A DNA stretch of 64,000 nt from Acheta domesticus. Lineage: Eukaryota; Arthropoda; Insecta; Orthoptera; Gryllidae. Each line of letters starts with the position of its first letter. Within the stretch, counting starts at the first letter, position 1. The notes beneath the pieces were generated by a model. That model did no database searches, was not told the DNA's origin, and worked only from the letters and a program-made list of their open reading frames with translations. Shown here piece by piece: positions 11,595-21,592 of the stretch. The stretch spans positions 186,993,829 to 187,057,828 of the forward strand of contig JAHLJT010009419.1 of the NCBI GenBank assembly GCA_031308135.1. Reading direction: 5' to 3'. The translations under genes and the position numbers were made by a program.

Positions 11595-11753
11595 TAAAGA
11601 AAAAACATCACGAAATTTGGTTGAATAGAAAGCTTAAATTCATTTTTAAACAAAAACCCTTAGCGTTTTAGATATGAGGATTAGTTTTTTCTCCCCTATA
11701 AAATTTGATTTTCGCAACTTACGTAGTTCTTAGAGCAGACGACCTGAACATGG
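11595..11753 (+). repeat. ~155-bp dispersed repeat, copy 1
   Basis: Matches 14478-14652: both contain catcacgaaatttggttgaat, gaaagcttaaattc, gttttagatat.aggattag, aaatttgattttcgcaactt and cttagagcagacgacctga. The second copy continues into a tRNA-like head, so these two may be 5' flanks or 5' modules of one SINE type. Confidence 0.85.
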
Positions 11754-11785
11754 AGCGCGAGGTGCGAGATGTCATGCATGGGGAG

Positions 11786-11796
11786 GCGTAGGACGT
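11786..11796. repeat. Target site duplication (left) of the SINE
   Basis: gcgtaggacgt here is repeated exactly at 12379-12389, directly flanking the SINE on both sides. Confidence 0.9.
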
Positions 11797-12054
11797 TTGA
11801 TTGATTGATTGATTGATGCTTCTGGGCGCGTCAACTACTTAGGTCATTAGTCCCGTAAGTGTAATGCATGTTTTTTCTCGGAAGGTGGCGATGATCTTTT
11901 CCCCGCTGGATGGCGAGATCTGGCGCCGACCTACCGTCGACTAGCCGGGTTTTCCCCTCAACTAGGCATCTCCCACCAGCGGAGCACCGCCCCAGCCGGG
12001 ACAAGCTGCTAGCTCCCGACCGGTCTCCCAGCTTGTGTGGTAGTGTAGTGCATG

Positions 12055-12088
<34 letters not shown>

Positions 12089-12378
12089 AGAGGAGAGGAT
12101 AGGACAAGGAAAAGGAAGGAAAGATCGCGCACCGTCCGTGGCGCGTTTGTCAGGGTACTGCTCCGGCAATCGCCTGGCGTTGATCGGAGAAACCACGGAA
12201 AAATACCGATCAGAGCAGCCGGCCGTTAGAATTGTCCTCCAGACAGCGACTGAATTCGACCTAGCTGACGACAAGCCAGAGTCGGAAGTCCTGCCGCCGT
12301 CGGGAGTGGAACCTAGGACCTCCCGGTCAGAGGGACTGCAGTGACATCAGATTGATGCACTGAGCCATCTCTCCCGGT
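11797..12378 (-). mobile_element. Full-length tRNA-derived SINE (family A reference copy), 582 bp
   Basis: Flanked by perfect 11-bp target duplications (11786-11796 and 12379-12389), the mark of LINE-assisted retroposition. Read on the minus strand it starts with a tRNA-like head: box A atggctcagtgc and, at tRNA spacing, box B ggttccactcc (pol III internal promoter; one change from the consensus). A body of about 450 bp follows, including a (CA)n stretch (12058-12087 on plus), and the element ends with an (ATCA)n tail at 11797-11817. Related copies are at 3257, 10883, 45296 and 58181. It encodes no protein; open frames overlapping it are spurious. Confidence 0.92.
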
Positions 12379-12389
12379 GCGTAGGACGT
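12379..12389. repeat. Target site duplication (right) of the SINE
   Basis: Exact copy of 11786-11796. Confidence 0.9.
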
Positions 12390-12650
12390 GATGAGGAGGT
12401 GACAGAGGAGGCGAGGAGGAGAGCGGAAGGTGGAGCTGGTGACGACGACGACGTCGGCGTTGACCGGCGCCTCGAGCGAGAGAGGTAATTTTACGCCCAG
12501 GGTTTCCGGAGCACGTAATTAATGTACCACGTGTCGAAAACAAAAGCCGGAGGGCAGCCGCTCGCGCGCTGCCCAGCCTTGTTTTGTTTCTCAAACGCGC
12601 TCTCCGCCGGGGCGGCGGCGCTAGTGGGCGGTGGGCGAAATGCGAATCTA
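12390..12650. promoter_or_regulatory. CpG-rich block
   Basis: GC-rich stretch with repeated gaggagg/gacgacgacg words and dense CpG to about 12630. Candidate CpG island or GC repeat; no exon recognised. Confidence 0.3.
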
Positions 12651-13747
12651 TTTGGAAACATTTCGAGCTGAACGTTATGACGCATTGACCATTTCGCTGG
12701 TTCGCCATTTCGCGTTTTCAGTACACATGCATATAAAGTGCAAACTGCGAAACTGTCTTTGTCGTAAGCGTACCGCAAAGTAGTCATGGAAACATGAGAA
12801 CCAAGTAAAGAAAATGAGTGCTGCAAAGAATACAAAACGCTATGGCGATAAGAATCATCACGGATGTCATCTCTCATTTCGAGAACGATATCGAGATTAT
12901 ATACTTGTAAGTTTCCTTTAATTTGTACCAAAAAATGGATGAAACGCGTACGAAAATGAAGTTTCATTTCAAAATGTCAACATTTAATTCGTACACCACA
13001 GACTCAATTTCTAGTTGAGTTATGTAAATAACTATTTCGATCATCAATACTGATTAGGAAAAAATGGAAAGTATAGTTAGAAAAAAAGAAAAGTAAAGAT
13101 AACTTCCCCAATTTCTTAACAAAGAATTTACAGAAGATGTTGGCTAAAACTACCAATTTCTATGACAATTGTGTTCAAGAAGACAAGGTATTTGGAATGT
13201 GAAATAGCCGTCCAGTGAGGGGAAGGGGGCATCGGGTAAATAGTAGATTAGTGACCTGTTGTCGATGTTTAAAACTGTACAGGCTTTGCCTGTAAGACTA
13301 CAGATTCAATCAACCGTCACGATTAGCGCGAGAAGTTAAAGGACATACTCCTTACATCATAATCCTTACATTATTTATTAGTAAGGATTATATCTTTAGG
13401 TTTAGTAAGATGTAAATTTGCGCATTCCCTGACTGATAATACAATAGACCCATGACTCAGACCCATGACGCATGAAGGCCTTAGTGACAGGGAGTTTTGA
13501 CTGCCGGCATTTAGGGTATTATTACATTCCGGAAGAATAACTTATTGAAGAACCTGTTTATATTTAAGCATTTTTTCAAGTACACGTAGTATATTGCTTA
13601 ATTCTGTGAATGGCCGGTGCATTCTGTTTGGTTAATGTTGAAATACGGAACGACAATAATACCCTAAAGAGAGATTAGAAAGCTCGTAAGTCGATTTGTT
13701 ATTAAATAATTTATGATAATTTGAAACAAACCTATAATAATACTAAC
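12651..13747. other. AT-rich spacer, nothing recognised
   Basis: No supported gene or bounded element. Confidence 0.5.
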
Positions 13748-13769
13748 AATAATAATAATAATAATAATG
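13748..13769 (+). repeat. (AAT)n microsatellite
   Basis: About seven consecutive AAT units. Confidence 0.9.
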
Positions 13770-14477
13770 TTTATGATAATGTTAATAAGAACAAAGCACA
13801 AAATCTTATAAGGCTAGTTCTTTTATACCCACACACTGTTAGCAGTTTTAATTGTAACTAGCTGTACACGGGCAATTACAGCGCTCAAAAGGAAGAACTG
13901 TAGAAAAGTTAGAACCGAAATGCACTATTCGGAAAAATAATACCCCAAAAGTATTGTTTAATATGGTTCTTATTCTCCAAAGTTGTTGCAGTGAGAAATA
14001 GTTACAAATTCTGGAACAATATGATTTATTGTGAACACAGAGTCAAATATGTGTCTGAAAATGTAATTAAAATGAAACTTTATCTGGATCTATACATGAA
14101 TGTGATAGTGGATTATTGAAGAATATCCTGCATTTCACCTTAACTTTAAAATGTAGTGTATCACAAATAATTAAAAACCCTGAAAATGTTGTAAAAGGGC
14201 ATCTGTTAAACGATTGCCGAACTTTGCGTTGATTTATACACACTCATTAACCTTTACTTAAAAAAAAAGTCAACTTTCGCAATCTACAATCTCATTACGC
14301 AAGGATATCTTCGTATTCTATTGTAGTTGGTCATGAAAATGCCATATTGAACAAATGATGGCAGATTAGCGTTTATTCTATTAATTTTAATATATTATTA
14401 AAATTTAGTGCTCTAACTATAAGACCAGTTTTAAAGAGAAAATGTTAACACATCTAGATCCTACTACTTTTAGTTAA
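13770..14477. other. AT-rich spacer, nothing recognised
   Basis: No supported gene or bounded element. Confidence 0.5.
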
Positions 14478-14652
14478 AGAAAAAAGCATCACGAAATTTG
14501 GTTGAATACATCACGAAATTTTGGTTGAAAGCTTAAATTCCTTTTTTTAAAAAATCCCTTAGTGTTTTAGATATAAGGATTAGTTTTTTCTCTCCCCTGT
14601 AAAATTTGATTTTCGCAACTTACATACTTCTTAGAGCAGACGACCTGAGTGG
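14478..14652 (+). repeat. ~155-bp dispersed repeat, copy 2
   Basis: Direct repeat of 11595-11753 with a short internal duplication of catcacgaaattt. It abuts the tRNA-like SINE head that follows. Confidence 0.85.
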
Positions 14653-14935
14653 TCTAGGTTGCTAGAGCGTGTGTCAACACAGCACCTCGGTCGGAAGGGT
14701 CGCGGGTTCGAGTTCTGCCGTGGACATCGTTGTTTGTCCCTTGTCTTCAATGTATGTGTGTTGTCATGGAAGATCTTGTCTGTTGACCACAGGCTGAGTC
14801 TGTTGACCACAGACCGAGAAGCCTGCAAATATGTGTCTAGTTTCAAGGTCAATATGTATCCCCATGAGGAACATAGTAGGTAGCCGGCGTGGACAGTCAA
14901 AATCGGCATCCCCTAAAGGTGGAAATAGCCCCCGA
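14636..14935 (+). mobile_element. tRNA-derived SINE (family B)
   Basis: Head with a box-A-like gtggtctaggttgc and a clear box B gcgggttcgagttc at tRNA spacing, then a body of about 200 bp containing ctgttgaccaca twice (14779 and 14799 region) and ending near ggtggaaatagcc. The cloverleaf acceptor does not close, so it is a retroposon rather than a tRNA gene. Confidence 0.7.
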
Positions 14936-15089
14936 AAAAAACCCTACTTGTTATGACAAGGTAGCAATATAGCAACCCTCTTGGAACGGTGGCACAGCCC
15001 ACTGCTTGCTCCCACGTCCCATTCCGCTCGCCTCGCGCGTGGACGCCCGAGGACCGCGGCCTGCTGCAATTGTGCGCACAAGTGAGAAG

Positions 15090-15600
15090 TATTTTTGCGT
15101 GGGGGCGGGGCGGGCCGGGACGGAGCGGGGCAGATCGGAGCGGGACGGGCAAAAGCGGGACGGGCCGGAGCGAGGCGAGGCGAAGAGGGGTCGGTCGGAG
15201 CGGAGCGGGGCGTGGCAGAGCGGGGCGGGGTGGGGCAGGGCGGGGAGGAACGGAGCGGGGCGGGCCGGAGCGGGGCGGGCCGGAGCGGGGCGGGGCGGGC
15301 CGGAGCGGGGCGGGCCGGAGCGGGGTGGGCCGGAGCGGGGCGGGCCGGAGCTGGGTAGACTGGAGCGGGGCGGAGAAAAGCGGGTTGTGGCGGGGCGGGC
15401 TGTGGTGGGAGGGGGCGTGGCGGGGAGGGGCGGTATGTAGCGGGGTGGGGCGGGATGTAGCCGGGCTGGGCGGAGCGGGGAGGGGAGGGACGGGTCCGAG
15501 CGGGGCGGAGGGAGGCAGGGCGGAGCGGAGCGAGGTGTGACGGGGACGAGCGAGGCGGGGCGGGGCGGGGCGGGGCGGAGGCGGTGACGCGGGTGGGAGG
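15090..15600 (+). repeat. G-rich 15-bp minisatellite, G-quadruplex prone
   Basis: Tandem units of about 15 bp of the form ggagcggggcgggcc are clearest at 15255-15350, degenerate outside, and end in a run of gcggg repeats at 15555-15580. Long frames on both strands (arginine/glycine/alanine on one, proline on the other) are products of the repeat. A similar but separate array occurs at 40215-40860 and its mirror 45690-46310. Confidence 0.88.
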
Positions 15601-16930
15601 GAGTGCGAGGCGTAGCGTCCGAAGGCGCTAGTGTTTCATTTGTCACCGCGCGCAGGAATGCGCGACGAGGGCGCGCCGCCGCCCTTTGAAGCGTTCGCGA
15701 AGGGCGGCCGCGGCGATCCATTCCCCTTCGCCCACTTAGATTACGCGTTTCGCGCCTCTTTTGTTCGACCCCGCAGTCAAAAGATCTCGTCGTCAAAGTA
15801 GAAATACGTGGGTTGTGCTTTTTGAGGCAATGTAAACGAAACGAATAATGAAATTTCCAGGACACACCAGCTACGACAGGTGTTGTTCTGATATTGCTTA
15901 ACATTTTATGGTACGTCAAATTATAAATACTAAATTCTTCAGTTCAATTATTTTTCATACGCGCAGTATAATTAAGTTTTAATATGTTCTCGAGTTTCGA
16001 GGAATAAACAGCAAATTGAACCTGCTCCATTTCGTTGTCTGTCTTGCCAGCAGTGGTACTATTGAGTTCTAACGAGTTACACATGTCAGACAATCCTTTT
16101 TGGGATGTGCTGCGAACAGTGGTTTTGCAGCAGGTCTCTCGAGGATTTTTTTTGTTTTCCCTACCTCTCATATAACCATCGCTTCATCATCATTCACATC
16201 GCATTGATGTAGTCTACCCATTAAATTACTGATCCATTGAGATGTAGCGAATTTGCAATCATCATAAAGATTGCTACAGATTATGCAATCATCATAAAGA
16301 ACAAGAATCCTCAAATATTGAAGCGGCAAGAAATTCTTGTCTACAGGGTTAAGTCGTCTCAACCAACTTTTCTGCCGTGAGAAGCTGTCATCACGTTGAA
16401 GTGACGTATGAAATTCAACTCATGTGTGTTGGAATTGATGTGTCATCTGAAAATATCATTAACGAAGTTAATACTACAGTTGTATTTCCACTTGCAATAT
16501 TTATTAGGCTAGATATTTTCGATGTGCCGAAGTAAAAATTAAAATTGCTTTTCGAAAAATTGTGTTCTCAATATTTTTGTGCAATTAAAATGAATAAATG
16601 AAATAAAACAGAATTTTGGACACGTACCAAAGTCGCCACTGAATTCTACTGAACATTTCAAATGTAGCATTTTAAACTTTAAATGTTAGATGTCGAACAA
16701 GATATCCATAATTAACTTATTGGGAGTCTGATGAATGATTCAGGCGAATGTGGAAAGGAAGTTTGTGACATTAAAGCATGTAATGGGTCAACGTAGTTTT
16801 CTAGCGCACTGAAATATGAATAGGAGGAATAACGAGTTCAGAATCCTAAAGAAAATTGTACTAGTTAACATAAACGTAATGGACAGATAGTAAGAAGGGT
16901 AAAGGGGACTAAACGGGGAAGGATCTTTAT
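15601..16930. other. Spacer; GC-rich to ~15780, then AT-rich
   Basis: The GC-rich flank of the minisatellite continues to about 15780. A 16-bp word gcaatcatcataaaga is duplicated at 16255 and 16284. A minus frame at 15944-16171 has no recognised motif. Nothing else supported. Confidence 0.45.
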
Positions 16931-17080
16931 TGATATGAGAAATAAGTGGAAGTGAACCGTCACTTTTAAACAAATTGTAAACTTCTTTCCCCACTACTTT
17001 AAACTTGATATGAGAAATAAGTGGAAGTGAACCGTCACTTATAAACCAATTGTGGTCTTATTTCCCCACTACTTACAATT
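16931..17080 (+). repeat. Two-copy tandem duplication, 75-bp period
   Basis: tgatatgagaaataagtgga at 16931 recurs at 17006; the two 75-bp copies share gaaccgtcactt, ccaattgt and ttccccactactt with small differences. Confidence 0.9.
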
Positions 17081-17443
17081 AAAAACTTCATTATGTCTAT
17101 TAATATATACATAGAAAGAGGTTAAGGAAATAGTAATAAGATAACTAAAGTTTTGAATGCTACACGGAAAGAACCGTTCTTTTGTAGAATTAAAAACAAT
17201 TTGATTAATAAAGTGCAGTCACAAAAATCAAAAATGAATGAAGCAAAACTTCAAGCTCCAATGTCAAAGCCAAAAAACAGACCTTCTGTGCTAAATATAT
17301 GGCAGTTTAGGATATACACATGAATATATTTGCTAATTTCTCCTAAAAAAATAAATTTTAACTCGGTAAGAAGAAAACATCTGGTCTACAACTGAACTAT
17401 GGAACGCTGAAGATAAAAAGAATCCAGAATTACGACTGGAAAA

Positions 17444-17451
17444 CTCATCAT
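17444..17451. repeat. Left 8-bp target duplication of hAT element
   Basis: ctcatcat, identical to 18937-18944. Confidence 0.93.
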
Positions 17452-18936
17452 TAGACCTCGGAATTTTAGATGCAAATAGTAATGATTTAGACACCTAAAA
17501 TAGAAAATAAAATTATAAAATGTTAGGCATGAACTGTTAGGCTTGAAAAGTGACGTTTTAGGTACTTAAAATAGATTAAAAATGCTTAAACTAGGCATTT
17601 AAAAATACTTACGCACGAAAAGTTGTTTCTGGCATTTAGAATTAATCACAAAAGGATTAAATGAGACACTTTTTATTTTTCAGGAAAGTAAAGTATTTTT
17701 ACATATAAGAGTGACTATAAATATTAAATATTTATTATGTCCTGCTAATGAGCTTTTGCTCAGTGGCAGGGTTTATACAGATCATATAAAGATACAAATA
17801 CAACTTAAAAATACATATTAAAAGAAAACTACAACTAAATAAGCGAGAAATAAAAACACATATAAATATTTTGCATCACACGCAGTTCCCTAGACGATTC
17901 CGGAAGGAATGCACACTAGGGGAGAAAAGTCGCTAGTGCTGCAGTAGGTAGACTGTTCCAGTCAGTTATTGTCCGGTTTGCAAAAGAGTATTTACCTACA
18001 TCGGTTTTTTGATTCTTATATTTAATTTTGTATGGATGGCCTCCCCTTCCGAAATACTGAGAGTGCCCTAACCTAGTTCGAACGTCATTTAACGCTTTAC
18101 ATCCAGTATACGCTTTGAAAAGATTTACTAGCCTAGCTATCTGTCGACGTTTCCCTAGGTGTTCCCACATCTCAGACTGATCATTGTTGCTACCTACAAG
18201 TTTTATCGCTCTCTTTTGGATACGGTCTAACAAGTTTATCTGCCCAGCTCTATACGGGTCCCAACACGCGGAGCTATATTCTATTACCGGACGTACAAGA
18301 GAAGTATACGCTAAGCGCTTTATGTTCGCGTTTCCTTCCCTCAATATCCGCATTACAAAATGAAGTGATTTCCAAGCTTTCCGCGCAACATCATTGATGT
18401 GGTCGAGCCAGTTTAGATCGCTAACCATATTATTTTATTCACTTTCATTTCTTTTCATTTCATTTATTCTTTCTCGCTTTCCTTTCTCAACCCATCAACT
18501 GCGCAGCTACACTGGGCATGGGTGCAATTGCCTGAGAAGTGCGTGCTGATCGGAGACGAGCGTGAAACATACTCTTTATATTGCCTTCCAGAGGTCGTTA
18601 TGTTTGGTGTGTTGGGCGAGAGATTTCCGTGCGTTCAGGCGATTGCATATCGATCAGGGAATATTGTTCCTGAAAATGTGGGAATGTATTTGAGTTTCGG
18701 TAAAACAAATTTTAGAAAATTAGAAATTAAAAATTATAATTCATTAACATTATTTGTTTTAGGGAAATTTAGGCAAAAAACATTAAAATAGGTATGAACA
18801 GCGGTTTTAGGACATTTTAGGCACTATTACATGCTTTCAGTAGATCTAATTTTTCATGCTTCGTAAACATCAGCAATCATTTTCCACAACCTTCTAAAGA
18901 AAAGAAATTAGCATTTGTCCTAAAATCCGAGGTCTA
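17452..18936. mobile_element. Non-autonomous hAT transposon with nested LINE fragment
   Basis: The left end tagacctcggaattttag and the reverse complement of the right end tagacctcggattttagg form terminal inverted repeats. They are flanked by a perfect 8-bp duplication (ctcatcat), which is diagnostic of the hAT superfamily. Subterminal DNA on both sides is rich in ttttaggca/ttaggcat words (17522-17600 and 18810-18830), a pattern I associate with hAT subterminal motifs. No transposase remains. A 3' LINE fragment at 17718-18428 is inserted on the minus strand, so the hAT is older than that insertion. Remaining interior (18480-18790) has no recognised product. Confidence 0.9.
17718..18428 (-). 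pseudogene. 3' end of a non-LTR retrotransposon RT ORF, 5'-truncated
   Basis: A 170-codon open stretch on the minus strand (17916-18428) matches the C-terminal part of LINE reverse transcriptases of the CR1/Jockey type: an LNWLDHI block near the start, the LVRPVIEYSSACWDPY motif about residues 47-62, a DRIQKRAIKLV block and an RRQIARLV block, ending in the NRTITDWNSLP motif. The catalytic FADD box lies upstream and is missing. The frame is unbroken, suggesting a fairly recent insertion. A 3' UTR of about 200 bp follows (17718-17915) ending in an AATA-rich tail. It sits inside the hAT element. Confidence 0.85.
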
Positions 18937-18944
18937 CTCATCAT
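18937..18944. repeat. Right 8-bp target duplication of hAT element
   Basis: ctcatcat, identical to 17444-17451. Confidence 0.93.
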
Positions 18945-18959
18945 ACCGAGAAATCGCAG

Positions 18960-20010
18960 CTTTTTCCAGAAGCTGCTATGGAGGACCTCAGAGAACGCGA
19001 TCTGCCGCTTGTAGGTCAGCAGCGCAGTTTCACGCGGCGGCGGCGGCGGAGGCGGCGCCCAAGTTGCAGGGCGCGATGCGCAAACGGGGGCGACATCCCG
19101 GAGGGGGTGCGACGCAACGGGGGGCCGAGGGGGGAAGGGGCACGCCCGACGCACGCGCGCGCCACCGCCGCCGCGATGAATCATGGGAGGGCACGCGGCG
19201 GCCGCCGACGGACGCTAATGAAAGCTATCCATAACTGCGCAAGACGCCGCGCCGCGCGCCGCAACTTTGACGAACGAGCGACCCCGCAGACGACGCCCCC
19301 GGCGGGCTCGCTCCGCGTCGCCGCCGCCACCTACCCGCTGCCGCCCTTGCAGCTGCCGCCCTCACCGTCGCCCCCACCGCCGCCGTCCCCGCCTCCGCTG
19401 CCGCCTCTGTCCGCCGACCCCGCCCCCTGACGCCCCCACCTTCTCTGCCATCAATGAGGCCCCCGCCCTCCCCGTCGTCCCTGAGGCCCCCGCCTTCCCC
19501 GCCACCCCTGCCGCCGTCCGAACCGCCGTCCCCAACGTCACCCCACCGCCTCCGTCTCCGTCGTAGCCCCTGCCGCCGCCTCTGCCTCCGACCCCTGACG
19601 CCTCCGCCGCCCCCGCTGCCTCCCCATGCCGCCCCCGTCGCCTCCGCATCCGCCCCACGACTGCCCTCTCCGATGTATTGCTGCTAGCGCTGCTTACGTC
19701 GTGGCCACCACTTACGCCTCTCCGCGCCGTCCTCGACGCCGCTGCTACTGCTGTCTGCACCAACTTCGCCTCCGCCGCTACCTCCCTCTCCCCGACACCC
19801 TCCGCCGATGTTACCACCGTCGCCGCAATCACCATCCCCGCGGCTCCCTCTGTTACCATCTGCGCTCTTATGTCTCCGCCTCCACCACCTTTCCCAATGT
19901 CGGCGCCGCCGCTACTGTCGCCTCAGACGCTCTCGTTGCGTCTGCGGCCCCAGGCACCTGCAACGACGCCCCAGCCCCCAGCCCCTACACCTCCATTCCT
20001 ACTTTTCCTA
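18960..20010. promoter_or_regulatory. 1-kb CpG/CCG-rich block, candidate CpG island
   Basis: From about 19030 to 19990 the plus strand is a degenerate run of ccgcc/cccccg words, with very high CpG in the first 250 bp. Long proline-, serine- and arginine-rich frames in all phases reflect composition and have no domain. A CpG-island promoter around 19030-19270 is possible; the remainder looks like degenerate low-complexity sequence. It starts right after the hAT target site. Confidence 0.4.
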
Positions 20011-20814
20011 GGCCTTGTTTCTTTAGAAAACTCTTCCTATGATCGCTCTATGGTATTTCAGAGAAATTTAATTTTCAGAAAATACGTACAAGCTTATTTA
20101 TTCTTTGACATTACCAGGACCTCGCACGTACTACTTCCTTCTAATAATGCAGCCTGTTAGAACTCGGCCTCTGGCGGGCACGGGCGCCCGTGGACGGTGA
20201 CTCGCTCATCGTAATGAATTCATCACCAATAGTCCTCCAATACAAGTAGCAACCAGAGGATGTACGCTGCAGTGCAATCGGATTGGCCTTAAATTATATA
20301 CAGTCAGCTATTCACAACTTGCGCTGCACCCTACAATTACTTTTGAAAACCGGCGCCACTAATCTCACTCTCCTCGCTCCTGCCGTCGTCGCCGCCCCCA
20401 TCACCTCTTCCGCCATCGTCGCTGCCCCTACCTCTTCCGCCGACGTGCTGTCGCCTACTACTCGGAGCAGCGGTAGAATGTGCTATCTGTAAAGCAAGGG
20501 AAGCTGTTAACGACTTCTAATTATTACATGCTCATACTAGCGTCATCGTGTGTTGCATTCACGCCGCTAGATACAATAGGTATTTCGACGTAAATATAAC
20601 GTTAAACGTACAATATGTATTTGACAACGATGATGACCACGATACTATGTTCAGGAGCGTAGATTATAGATCGTTTGCAGTAGGGCTTACTCTTCTCTTT
20701 TCAGATGATCATTGATGATTTGCCTTCGCATTCCTATGTATGAAAGATGGTAGATATATAAGGATCAGGGGGAAGTATAATAATGAGAGATGACTGATTA
20801 TAGATGAAAAGACG
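20011..20814. other. Spacer with a second small CCG-rich patch
   Basis: The patch 20370-20460 repeats the cgccgcc/tcttccgcc vocabulary of the preceding block. Nothing else recognised. Confidence 0.45.
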
Positions 20815-20951
20815 ATTCAGAGGAATACGTGAAAGAACTGAGAAGCAAATGTATTCACAACCACATGACAAGCATGTCTTACCCGGGACTCGAACCTACA
20901 CTTCCTCGAACTTAGAAGCCGCTCCAAGCCCTGAGCCACTGGGGCAGTCTT
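20815..20951 (-). mobile_element. tRNA-like SINE head with short body (family C)
   Basis: Minus strand: box A agtggctcagggc and box B aggttcgagtcccg at tRNA spacing (20876-20951). The 5' gccccag and the 3' side of the head do not pair as an acceptor stem, so a SINE relic is more likely than a tRNA gene. The body appears to continue to about 20815. Confidence 0.6.
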
Positions 20952-21592
20952 AGGACAATGGAACCAAGCGACACAATAATTTTTACTTTCCCGTATACGT
21001 ACGTATATACGAAGTAATATACTTAGTATAGGGGAAGTTATGTAATGCTGCGCGAAAAAACGGCGAATATTCGACAGAAAAAAATTCATTGCCGGGCCCT
21101 GATAACGAAAAAATGGATAAAACCAGTTGCTAAATTAAGAAGAAAAAAATCCCCAAGCAGTCAGAATCCCCGTTTCATGGGACCTTTATGCCGAAAAACC
21201 AATTGAAAGCAAAACGTCCGTCCGTCTGTCTGTCTGTCCGTCCGTCCGTCCGGTGTATGTCAACAACATTAGATATAACATATGTAATGTATAACATATG
21301 TAACGATTTTTTCCAAATTGAAGAAACCCCTGTCCATTTGGCCTGAGTCGAAGTTCTGACATTTTGAAAAACATTCATTAATTTTTAGGGGTACTTTGCA
21401 TGAAGCCCCCCCCGGATATTTTCGAAAATTTCTCAAAAACGGCTCCAAATTTTTTCTTTAAATTTCTTGTTGATTCCGCCCTCATTGATACTCAATGCAT
21501 TCGTCTCCTCTCCCGTTGTTTTGGGCCCACTCAACCTCTAATTGTAGGTAGGATCGATTGCCACTTTTGACGAATCCTCCCAGTGTATCATG
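20952..21592. other. Spacer with a tetranucleotide microsatellite
   Basis: Holds the CCGT/CTGT repeat at 21208-21252 and an ataacatatgtaa direct repeat (21276 and 21291). Otherwise nothing recognised. Confidence 0.5.
21208..21252 (+). repeat. (CCGT/CTGT)n microsatellite
   Basis: About eleven imperfect tetranucleotide units ccgt/ctgt. Confidence 0.9.

Noticed and set aside
14951..15919. 322-codon proline/arginine-rich frame
   Set aside because: It is the complement of the G-rich minisatellite; no domain, and all six frames are similarly open.
18978..20160. Several proline/serine-rich frames of 100-165 codons
   Set aside because: Degenerate CCG-rich sequence with overlapping frames in every phase; no recognisable domain or splice structure.
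20876..20951. True tRNA gene
   Set aside because: Boxes A and B are good but the acceptor stem does not pair; treated as a SINE head. The same applies at 5455, 14636, 22191 and 23415.
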